Assembly: GCA_016699675.1 (NCBI GenBank)
Contig: CP064985.1
Span: 2,356,001-2,420,000, forward strand
Source of the DNA: Austwickia sp.
GTDB lineage: Bacteria > Actinomycetota > Actinomycetes > Actinomycetales > Dermatophilaceae
Direction of reading: 5' to 3'
DNA: 64,000 nt
This document shows, one piece after another, positions 54,465 to 61,418 of this stretch. Below the pieces are notes generated by a model. That model did no database searches. It was not told the DNA's origin and saw nothing but the letters and a program-made list of their open reading frames with translations. Numbering within the stretch: position 1 is the stretch's first letter; every line of letters starts with the position of its first letter. The position numbers and the translations under genes were made by a program.

Positions 54465-55205
54465 CTAGGTGAGGACGGCCACGGCGACGTCGCCGGGTTG
54501 CTGGGTGCAGCTGGCCAGCATGCGCCCGTCGACGTCCCAGATGGCGGAGCGCCCGCTGGTGGTGGCGTACCCACCGCCCGTCGGCCCGGCGAAGTCCGCG
54601 AAGGCGACCGGTACGGCGTAGCGGTCCCTGATGCGGGCCGCCCGCGAGGCGACCTCGTCCACCTCGTGGGGTGCGTGGACATGGCCCGCGACGTACAGGT
54701 CGATGCCCAGCGCGGCCGTCTCCGCGAGATGCGAACTCGTCCGGGTGTCCTTGCAGACGCCGACCCCGACGCGCCACCCGTCCACGTGGATCGCCGCGGG
54801 GGAGCGCCCCGGGGCGAACCGCTTGGACTCGCGACGGCCGAGGTGCATCTTGACGTACGCCGGGCGGACGCCGTGCCCGTCGATTTCGAGCACCCCGATG
54901 CCGCGGATCCCGCTGTCCCGGTTGCCCACTCGGATCGGCGCCCCGGCCAGGGCGGTCGAGCCGGTCTCGGCGCACGCTTCGACCAGCGGCGCCAGCGCGG
55001 GGGACCGCGGGTCGACGATCGGGGCGTCGTAGCTGTATCCGGTCAGCGACAGCTCCGGGAAGACGACGAGTCGGGCGGCGGCGCCGATGACCGTCGAGGC
55101 ATGGGCCGCGACGTTGCCGGCCAGGTCGCGCAGGCGGGTGATGGGCTGGGCGACGGCCACGCGGAGGGGGCTCCGAAAGGACCGCTGCGCCGGTGCGGTG
55201 GTCAC
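54465..55205 (-). CDS. Carbon-nitrogen hydrolase (nitrilase superfamily)
   Basis: The catalytic Glu-Lys-Cys set is visible: LVVFPELSLTGYS, AYVKMHLGRRESKRF and VGVGVCKDTR. The protein of about 246 residues hydrolyses amides or related C-N bonds; the exact class is not clear. GTG 55203-55205 is the likely start because it puts the first strand (LRVAVAQPITRL) near the N-terminus, but it has a weak ribosome site; the frame is open 17 codons further. It is convergent with the aminotransferase. Confidence 0.82.
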   Translation of the reverse strand: MTTAPAQRSFRSPLRVAVAQPITRLRDLAGNVAAHASTVIGAAARLVVFPELSLTGYSYDAPIVDPRSPALAPLVEACAETGSTALAGAPIRVGNRDSGIRGIGVLEIDGHGVRPAYVKMHLGRRESKRFAPGRSPAAIHVDGWRVGVGVCKDTRTSSHLAETAALGIDLYVAGHVHAPHEVDEVASRAARIRDRYAVPVAFADFAGPTGGGYATTSGRSAIWDVDGRMLASCTQQPGDVAVAVLT

Positions 55206-55276
55206 GACAGAGACGCTACTCTCACCGCTCCCGAGCCGCGCTCGTTGGGCAAGCACCAGCGCCGGACCCGGGCGCG

Positions 55277-55308
55277 GCTGAACCCCCGACCCCGGCCGGG
55301 GGTTCAGC
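55277..55308 (-). terminator. Terminator hairpin after the VOC-family gene
   Basis: Perfect 12-bp stem (GCTGAACCCCCG with complement) and 8-base loop, 17 bp downstream of the stop. Confidence 0.82.
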
Positions 55309-55325
55309 AGTCGATCAGCCGTGGA

Positions 55326-56159
55326 TCAGCTGGCGTCGCCGCCGACCTTGGGCTCCTCGTTGATCATGAAGATCGCGCCCTGCGGGTCGGCGACCTGGGC
55401 AAACCGGCCGAACGGCGAGTCCGCCGGCTGATCGTGCACCTGACCCCCGAGTTCGCGAATTCTTGCCGCCGTGGCATCGGCGTCGGCCACCCCGACGTAC
55501 GCCCGCCAGAAGGACGGTACGCCGGGAGGCAGGATCTGCGAGGCGTCGCACAGGCCGGCGACCGCGTGCTGACCCTCGCCGTTGGTGGCATAGCGGAAGC
55601 CCTGCCCGGGCTCCTCCGCCGAGCCTGCCATCCAGGAGATCTCCCAGCCGAGGACGTCGCGGTAGAACGGGATGGCCGCGTCGAGGTCGGTGCTGAGCTG
55701 CTCGAACCAGACGGGGGTGCCCGGCGTCAGCGGCGTGGCGAAACCGTCCATGCCCTGCGGCTGCCAGAGCCCCACGTGCGCGCCGGCGGCGTCGACGATC
55801 ATGGCCTGCCGCCCCTGGCCGGGGATGTCCATGGGGCCGAACACGACCTGACCGCCGGCGCCCGGAACGGCCGCCAGGGCCGCGTCCATGTCGCCGGTCT
55901 CCAGGTAGACGGTCCACAGGGTCGGCCCGGAGGGCTCGGTTGTCGGGCCATCGGGGCTCATGTACGACGTCATCAGGCCGCCCACCAGACCATCCCCGCA
56001 GCTGATCAGGTGGTAGTGCCCGAAGTCCTCGCCCTGGTCGGCGAACCGCCAACCGAAGAGCTCGCCGTAGAACGCCTTCGCGCCCTCGACGTCGTGGGTC
56101 ATGAGGTCAAGCCAGATGGGGCGGCCCTGTGGCGAGTTGGCGGCTTCTGCCTCGGTCAT
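55326..56159 (-). CDS. Two-domain VOC (glyoxalase/bleomycin resistance) family protein
   Basis: The 277-residue protein contains two VOC domains: residues about 12-132 (PIWLDLMTHDVEGAKAFYGELFGWRF) and about 147-268 (PVWFEQLSTDLDAAIPFYRDVLGWEI). Both have the FY..LfGW motif. The metal-binding residues are only partly present, so an enzymatic role is uncertain; the closest annotated relatives are stress or hydrolase-like proteins of actinomycetes. Confidence 0.88.
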   Translation of the reverse strand: MTEAEAANSPQGRPIWLDLMTHDVEGAKAFYGELFGWRFADQGEDFGHYHLISCGDGLVGGLMTSYMSPDGPTTEPSGPTLWTVYLETGDMDAALAAVPGAGGQVVFGPMDIPGQGRQAMIVDAAGAHVGLWQPQGMDGFATPLTPGTPVWFEQLSTDLDAAIPFYRDVLGWEISWMAGSAEEPGQGFRYATNGEGQHAVAGLCDASQILPPGVPSFWRAYVGVADADATAARIRELGGQVHDQPADSPFGRFAQVADPQGAIFMINEEPKVGGDAS

Positions 56160-56216
56160 GGACGGCTCCTGCGCAGTTGCGGAGTTCGCGTGCGGTGACG
56201 CCTGGTCCCGCCGAGC

Positions 56217-56369
56217 CTAGGGGTACGCCGGGTGGGACCGCGAGCGGCCGCCGTCGACCGCCGCAAGCAGCGCTGCGAGGCGGTCGGTCACCTCGGCTAC
56301 GTGGGGCACCAGGTCCAGCTCGATGACCCCGCCGGCGTGCCAGATGCGCAAGTGGCCGTAACCCCACAA
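56217..56369 (-). CDS. Short ORF or truncated gene remnant
   Basis: A minus-strand frame with strong G/C third positions encodes WGYGHLRIWHAGGVIELD, LVPHVAEVTDRLAALLAAVDGG and ends at TAG 56217-56219. Only a TTG (56367-56369) starts it; the frame is closed upstream near a 34-bp palindrome. One base more at about 56380 would fuse it to an ATG within that palindrome (MLSQLRDEPVLWG). It is therefore a small gene with an odd start or a broken one. I do not recognise the family. Confidence 0.4.
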   Translation of the reverse strand: MWGYGHLRIWHAGGVIELDLVPHVAEVTDRLAALLAAVDGGRSRSHPAYP

Positions 56370-56389
56370 AACTGGCTCATCGCAATTGA

Positions 56390-56423
56390 GATAGCATCAC
56401 TTAAGCACTTAAGTGATGCTATC
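56390..56423. repeat. 34-bp near-perfect palindrome, AT-rich
   Basis: Arms of 16 bp (GATAGCATCACTTAAG and its complement) flank a 2-base centre. It is markedly AT-richer than its surroundings, and a partial third copy of the core (CACTTAA) follows at about 56439. It lies 47 bp beyond the 3' end of tRNA-Lys. Confidence 0.85.
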
Positions 56424-56469
56424 GTCCGCCACGGGCGTCACTTAACTCGAGTCCGGACGCCGAACGCCG

Positions 56470-56542
56470 TGGGGCCTGTGGGGCTCGAACCCACGCGCTT
56501 CGGATTAAAAGTCCGCTGCTCTGCCAACTGAGCTAAGGCCCC
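56470..56542 (-). tRNA. tRNA-Lys (anticodon TTT)
   Basis: Acceptor GGGGCCT/AGGCCCC, anticodon stem GCGGA/TCCGA around loop CTTTTAA, T stem GTGGG/CCCAC. CCA is not encoded. Confidence 0.97.
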
Positions 56543-56885
56543 GTACGTCGGCTGCAGGCCATCAGCCCTGCCGGAGAACGGATCCGGCCAGCGCGTGCAC
56601 TCGACGTACCGCTGCCCCGACGCCGAGCGACGCCCGTCGCGGCAGCACGGACCAGCCTAGGCCACGCGGCGCCCGGCCCGGCGTACCGCGCCCGTGGGCA
56701 CGTTCCGGGACCGGCCGGGCACCGCAGCGGACCGACCAGGAGCCACACACGGCGCCGTACCGAACCCGCCCAATCCAGACCTGGTGAACGAACGCACAGC
56801 GAATGTCGATGTCAGGCACGCGAATTCAGGTGCTTACCATGAGCGCGTCATCCCTGGCCAACCCCACCGAAGTGGAGTCACCGCT
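56543..56885. other. Gene-free stretch between tRNA-Lys and the M15 peptidase gene
   Basis: I see no supported gene in these 343 bases. They should hold the divergent promoters of tRNA-Lys and the peptidase; no clear -10/-35 pair or hairpin stands out. Confidence 0.6.
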
Positions 56886-57539
56886 GTGTTCAAGAGTTCA
56901 TCTCGTCATGCCCGCACGCGTCCCGCCCGGCGCATCGGCGCCCGCCTCGGCGCGACCGTCCTCACCGCCGGCCTCGCCGTAACCGGGGCGATCGGGGCCT
57001 CGACCGCCGCGCAGGCCGCCCCCCAGTCGGCGTACCCGCGCCCCGTCCGCCCCTACGTCTGGCATCCCGGCGGCTTCGATGACGCGGCGACCGTCTACGT
57101 CACCAAGCGCAACGGCCAGCTCATCCCGCACTGCGAGAACGTGCCGCTGGCGGCCGCCACCTCCGGCGACGTCCGCATCCTGGTCCGCACGGAGCTGGCG
57201 CCGCTGTTCCAGGCGCTGATGCGGGCCACCGAGCAGCGCTACGGCTACGACCTGCGCCGCGGCCTCACCGGCGCGTTCAGCTGCCGCATGATCGACGGGT
57301 CGGCCAACGTCTCCAACCACGCCTACGGCCGCGCCATCGACATGAACTGGGACGAGAACCCGATGGCGTCCTACTTCCAGTCCGACATCCCGCCCGCCGT
57401 CGTCAAGCTGTGGATCGACCACGGCTTCTACTGGGGCGGGCACTACACGAACAAGAAGGACACGATGCACTTCGAGTACGTCGCGCCCATCGAGTCGGTC
57501 CCGTTCTTCCTCAACCGGCTCAAGACCTATCGCGGCTGA
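56886..57539 (+). CDS. Secreted M15-family (VanY/D-Ala-D-Ala carboxypeptidase-like) peptidase
   Basis: The 217-residue protein has a signal peptide (basic RTRPARRIGARLG, hydrophobic core, cleavage after STAAQA) and an M15 zinc peptidase domain. The zinc ligands are visible in SNHAYGRAIDMNW (His and Asp) and TMHFEYV (His). It probably trims peptidoglycan stem peptides outside the cell. The GTG 56886 follows GGAG at nine bases and gives an intact signal peptide. Confidence 0.88.
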   Translation: MFKSSSRHARTRPARRIGARLGATVLTAGLAVTGAIGASTAAQAAPQSAYPRPVRPYVWHPGGFDDAATVYVTKRNGQLIPHCENVPLAAATSGDVRILVRTELAPLFQALMRATEQRYGYDLRRGLTGAFSCRMIDGSANVSNHAYGRAIDMNWDENPMASYFQSDIPPAVVKLWIDHGFYWGGHYTNKKDTMHFEYVAPIESVPFFLNRLKTYRG

Positions 57540-57638
57540 GCCTAGGCTCGCCGCCGAGCCGACGAGCAGGCCATCGGGCCGGTTCGGCCCACGAGACCGC
57601 CGTCCCGCAGGCTGAGCAGAACGCGCGATAATGCCTGC

Positions 57639-58907
57639 GTGACGCCCTCCCCCGCCGTACCGACCGCCCTCGATGTCGAGGCGGCGTACGTGCGGCTGCG
57701 GGGCATCGTGGCCGAGACGCCGCTGATGCGCAGCGACCGCCTCAGCCAGCGCACCGGGGTCAACGTGTGGGTCAAGCGCGAGGACCTGCAGCCGGTGCGC
57801 AGCTACAAGCTCCGCGGCGCCTACAACCTCATCGCTCAGCTCGGCCCGGAGGCCGCCGCCCGGGGCGTGGTCTGCGCCAGTGCGGGCAACCACGCCCAGG
57901 GCGTCGCCTTCGCCTGCGCCCGGCTCGGCCTGCGCGGCCGGATCTACGTGCCGCGCACGACGCCGCGCCAGAAGCGCGACCGCATCGCGGCCCTGGGGCA
58001 GGGGCGCGCCGACCTCATCGTGACGGGGGATACGTACGACGACGCGTACGCCGCCGCGCGCTCCGATGCCGACACGACGGGCGCGGTCATCGTGCCGGCG
58101 TTCGACCACGTCGACACGATCGCCGGGCAGGGCACCCTGGCCATCGAGGTCTTCCAGCAGCTCGGCCGCGACCCTGATCTGCTGGTGATCCCGGTGGGCG
58201 GCGGCGGCATGATCGCCGGCTGCGCCACCTGGCTCGCCGCCCGTCACCCGCACACCCGCGTGGTCGGGGCCGAGCCGGCGGGTGCGGCCTCGATGGCGGC
58301 GGCCATGGTCGCGGGCGGCCCCATCACCCTCGCCGAGCTGGAGACGTTCGTCGACGGCGCGGCGGTACGCCGGGTGGGGGAGCTGCCGTACGCCGTCGTC
58401 CGCGACCTCGGTCTAGATCTGGTGGCCGTCGACGAGGGCCGGGTCTGCACCGAGATGCTGGAGCTCTACCAGACCGACGGGGTCATCGCCGAACCCGCCG
58501 GCGCGCTCGCCTCGGCCGCGCTCCTCGACCGGGTCGGCGAGCTCAATCTCGCGCCCGGCAGTGACGTGGTCGTGGTCCTCTCCGGCGGGAACAACGACGT
58601 GAGCCGGTACGCCGAGGTCCTGGAACGCTCCCTCATCAGCGAGGGCCGCAAGCACTACTTCCTCGTCAACTTCCCGCAGGAACCGGGCGCGTTACGCCGC
58701 TTCGTCGAGGACGTCCTCGGCCCGGACGACGACATCGCCTTGTTCGAATACGTCAAGCGCTCCAACCGGGAGACCGGCCCGGCGCTCGTCGGGATCGAGC
58801 TCGGCGACCCGCGCGACCTCGACGGACTCCTGGAGCGGATGGCCTCCTCACGGATGGTCGTCGAGCGGATCCCCGCCGACAGTCCCTTCTACCGCTTCCT
58901 CGTCTGA
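57639..58907 (+). CDS. ilvA: Threonine ammonia-lyase IlvA
   Basis: IlvA deaminates threonine to 2-oxobutanoate, the first step to isoleucine. The 422-residue protein has the PLP Lys in VRSYKLRGAYN, SAGNHAQGVA, the phosphate loop VIPVGGGGMIAG and a single C-terminal ACT-like regulatory domain (HYFLVNFPQEPGALRRFVEDVLG), the short biosynthetic form found in corynebacteria. The start is GTG 57639. purU follows after 13 bp. Confidence 0.95.
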   Translation: MTPSPAVPTALDVEAAYVRLRGIVAETPLMRSDRLSQRTGVNVWVKREDLQPVRSYKLRGAYNLIAQLGPEAAARGVVCASAGNHAQGVAFACARLGLRGRIYVPRTTPRQKRDRIAALGQGRADLIVTGDTYDDAYAAARSDADTTGAVIVPAFDHVDTIAGQGTLAIEVFQQLGRDPDLLVIPVGGGGMIAGCATWLAARHPHTRVVGAEPAGAASMAAAMVAGGPITLAELETFVDGAAVRRVGELPYAVVRDLGLDLVAVDEGRVCTEMLELYQTDGVIAEPAGALASAALLDRVGELNLAPGSDVVVVLSGGNNDVSRYAEVLERSLISEGRKHYFLVNFPQEPGALRRFVEDVLGPDDDIALFEYVKRSNRETGPALVGIELGDPRDLDGLLERMASSRMVVERIPADSPFYRFLV

Positions 58908-58920
58908 TCGGCAGCAGCGA

Positions 58921-59853
58921 ATGCCCGCATCGGTCCCGTCGTCACCCGTCCCCGCGTCACCCGTCCTCTCACCCGTCCCCGCGTCCCAAGGGCCTGCCGT
59001 GCACTCGACGTACATCCTTGCCTTTTCCTGCGAGAACCACCCGGGCATCGTCGCCGCGGTGACCACCACGCTCACCCAACTCGGCTGCGACATCACCGAC
59101 GGCCAGCAGTTCGACGACCGCCGCTCGGGGCGGTTCTTCGCGCGGATGACGTTCAGTCCGGTGCGGGCGGACTTGGGGGACAAGGGATTCCGTACGGCGC
59201 TGGATCCTGTCATGACCTCTCTCGGCGCCGATTGGAAGGTGCGCGAGGCGGGGACTCGCGCCCGCGCCCTCCTGCTGTCCTCGAAGGAGGACCACTGCCT
59301 CGCGGACCTGCTCTACCGCGTGCGCATCGGCGAGATCGCCATGGACGTGGTGGCGATCGTGAGCAACCACCCGCGGGAAACGTACGGCGACCTGGGTGAC
59401 GTCCCCTTCCATCACCTGCCGGTGACCCCGCAGACCAAGCCCGACCAGGAGCAGGCGATCCTGCGGCTCGTCGAGGAGGAGCGGGTCGATCTGGTGGTGC
59501 TGGCGCGGTACATGCAGATCCTGTCCCCGGAGATGACCGCCGCGCTCGCCGGGCGTTGCATCAACATCCACCACAGCTTCCTGCCGGGGTTCAAGGGGGC
59601 CAAGCCCTACCACCAGGCGTACGAGCGCGGCGTCAAGCTCATCGGCGCCACCGCCCATTACGTCACCGCGGACCTCGACGAGGGACCGATCATCGCCCAG
59701 GACGTCGAGCCGGTCACGCACCGCGACGGCCCGGAGACCCTGGTCCGCAAGGGCCGCGACATCGAACGCCGCGTGCTCGCCTCCGCGGTGCGGGCCCACA
59801 TCGAGGACCGGGTCATGATGCGCGGCGCGACCACGATCGTCTTCCCGGCCTGA
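58921..59853 (+). CDS. purU: Formyltetrahydrofolate deformylase PurU
   Basis: PurU hydrolyses 10-formyl-THF to formate and THF. An N-terminal ACT domain (YILAFSCENHPGIVAAVTTTL) is followed by the formyl transferase fold with the catalytic Asn/His in CINIHHSFLPGFKGAKPYHQAY and the Asp in YVTADLDEGPI. From ATG 58921 the protein has 310 residues with a Pro/Ser/Val-rich leader built on a short DNA repeat. GTG 58999, with AAGGG six bases before it, gives 284 residues, the usual length, and may be the true start. Confidence 0.94.
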   Translation: MPASVPSSPVPASPVLSPVPASQGPAVHSTYILAFSCENHPGIVAAVTTTLTQLGCDITDGQQFDDRRSGRFFARMTFSPVRADLGDKGFRTALDPVMTSLGADWKVREAGTRARALLLSSKEDHCLADLLYRVRIGEIAMDVVAIVSNHPRETYGDLGDVPFHHLPVTPQTKPDQEQAILRLVEEERVDLVVLARYMQILSPEMTAALAGRCINIHHSFLPGFKGAKPYHQAYERGVKLIGATAHYVTADLDEGPIIAQDVEPVTHRDGPETLVRKGRDIERRVLASAVRAHIEDRVMMRGATTIVFPA

Positions 59854-59904
59854 GCCGCTGCGTCGGTCTCTGCGGGGCGCTCCGGGGACGCCGCTCGAGC
59901 ACCT

Positions 59905-59945
59905 GCGCCGCCGCCCGCACGCGCGAGGCGTGCAAACGGCGGCGC
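59905..59945. terminator. Bidirectional terminator between purU and the LPXTG gene
   Basis: Outer stem GCGCCGCCG/CGGCGGCGC and inner stem GCACGC/GCGTGC with an internal loop, placed between two convergent stops. Confidence 0.7.
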
Positions 59946-59989
59946 GGGAGTCATACACCCGAGTCAGGCCGGCGGGTGGCCGGCTCGGC

Positions 59990-61129
59990 TCAGTTCTGCT
60001 CGCGGCGGCGGGCCACCAGGAGCAGGGTCGCGCCACCGGCGAGCAGCGCGCCGCCGAGGAGGACGGTCGCCTCGGCGTTCGCGCCGGTGTACGGCAGCTG
60101 GTTGGGCGACTGCGCGGGGGTGTGGGCCGCGACGGGAGCCGGCGCGGCAGGGGTCACCACGGGCTTGACCGGGGCGACCGGAGCCGGCTTGACCGGCTTG
60201 ACCGGAGTGGTCGGCTTGACCGGAGTGGTGGGCTTGGTGGGCGGCGTGCTGGGCTCGGTCGGCTCCTCGCACTCCGGGTCCGTGGGCTCCTCGCACTCCG
60301 GGTCCGTCGCCTCGTCCTCGGGGCACGGGGTCTCCACGGGCGGAGCGGGCGAGGTCACCGGCGTGCAGTGGTCCTCGTTGACGCCACCGTGGTTGCCGTG
60401 CACGTCGCAGTCCTTGCCCTTGTCGGGCTGCGGGTCGTCCTTGCAGGGCTTGCCGCTGTTGCCGTGGTCGCAGCCGTCGGACTCCTCGCCGTGGCCGGTC
60501 GTGGGCTTGGGTGTCTCGGTGCCGGGCTTCGGCGTCTCCGTGCCGGACTTCGGCGTCTCCGTGCCGGGCTTGGGCGTCTCGGTGGTGGGCTTCGGTGCCT
60601 CCGTGGTCGGTACCGGCGCCGGCGTGGTGCCCTTGCAGTGGTCCTCGTTGACGCCACCGCTGTTGCCGTGCAGGTCGCAGTCCTTGCCCTTGTCAGCCTG
60701 CGGGTCGTCCTTGCAGGGCTTGCCGGTGTTGCCGTGGTCGCAGCCGTCCGACTGCTCGTTGCTCGGCGCGGTCTGGGTGGTCGGCTGGCCGTTCCCCGGG
60801 ACGTTCTTCGGGGTCTCGACGGGCTTGGTGTCGGCAGCCTTCGTGACGACGGCCTTGGTGTCGGCCGGCTTGGTGTCGTTGGCCTTGACGGCGACGGTGG
60901 CCTTGGCCGCCGCCCCCTTCGCGGCAGCGTCGGCCACCGGCGCGAAGCTGGTGGTGGACCGGGTGATCGGTGCGTGGTTCGTCGCGGCGCTGGCGGGCGG
61001 CACGGCGATCGGGGCGACCTCTCCCGCGAAGGCGGGTGCGGAAGCCCCGGCAAGGCCCACGACGGCCATGGCGAGCCCGGCGGTCGTGGACATGGCGGAT
61101 TTGGGCATGGTGAAACGACGAAGCGACAT
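59990..61129 (-). CDS. LPXTG cell wall-anchored surface protein with two Cys-rich modules
   Basis: The 379-residue protein has a signal peptide (about 1-36, ending SAPAFAGE), an Ala/Thr/Lys-rich segment, two 36-residue modules (C130-C165 and C220-C255, pattern CDHGN.GKPCKDDPQ.DKGKD, then CD.HGN..GVNEDHC), a linker of TETPKPG-type repeats, acidic DPECEEPT repeats and a Pro/Val-rich wall-spanning region. The end is a sortase signal: LPYTG at about 345, a hydrophobic helix and RRREQN. ATG 61127-61129 follows GGGGGAAG. Each module has four Cys; disulfide or metal binding is possible. Confidence 0.9.
   Translation of the reverse strand: MSLRRFTMPKSAMSTTAGLAMAVVGLAGASAPAFAGEVAPIAVPPASAATNHAPITRSTTSFAPVADAAAKGAAAKATVAVKANDTKPADTKAVVTKAADTKPVETPKNVPGNGQPTTQTAPSNEQSDGCDHGNTGKPCKDDPQADKGKDCDLHGNSGGVNEDHCKGTTPAPVPTTEAPKPTTETPKPGTETPKSGTETPKPGTETPKPTTGHGEESDGCDHGNSGKPCKDDPQPDKGKDCDVHGNHGGVNEDHCTPVTSPAPPVETPCPEDEATDPECEEPTDPECEEPTEPSTPPTKPTTPVKPTTPVKPVKPAPVAPVKPVVTPAAPAPVAAHTPAQSPNQLPYTGANAEATVLLGGALLAGGATLLLVARRREQN
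60368..60757 (-). repeat. Direct repeat encoding the two Cys-rich modules
   Basis: Two copies of about 120 bp (60368-60488 and 60637-60757), nearly identical in DNA, 269 bp apart. Between them lies a shorter array of 21-bp units encoding TETPK(P/S)G. Confidence 0.8.
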
Positions 61130-61300
61130 GAAAGAACTTCCCCCAGTATTCGAATTCCCCAAGTGCGGATGACTCCCCAGTCACCGGTGAATTGCGCCTC
61201 CCATGGCGCCCACCCTCAGCACGGACATCCGTACTGAACGCACGTCTCGATCATCGCGAGCTGCGTACTTGTTGTTAACCGTCTACTGAGTTGTATCTAT

Positions 61301-61316
61301 GGTGATATAGATCACA
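61301..61316. promoter_or_regulatory. GlxR/CRP-like binding site
   Basis: GGTGATATAGATCACA matches TGTGANNTANNTCACA at all but one defined position, including the central TA. It lies in an AT-rich part of the 289-bp gap between the divergent LPXTG and helicase genes, about 172 bp from the former and 103 bp from the latter. Confidence 0.6.
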
Positions 61317-61418
61317 GCAAATCGAAATCCTGTAATTCGCTTGTCAGGAAAGCCAACTGACTGGCTGTCAAGACGCCTCGGCGCCCACGCACGGCGTACC
61401 TGCGAGGATGGAGCCACC

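Noticed and set aside
57576..57590. GGGCCG-GTT-CGGCCC hairpin after the M15 peptidase gene as a terminator
   Set aside because: Only six base pairs and a 3-base loop in very GC-rich DNA; too weak to list.
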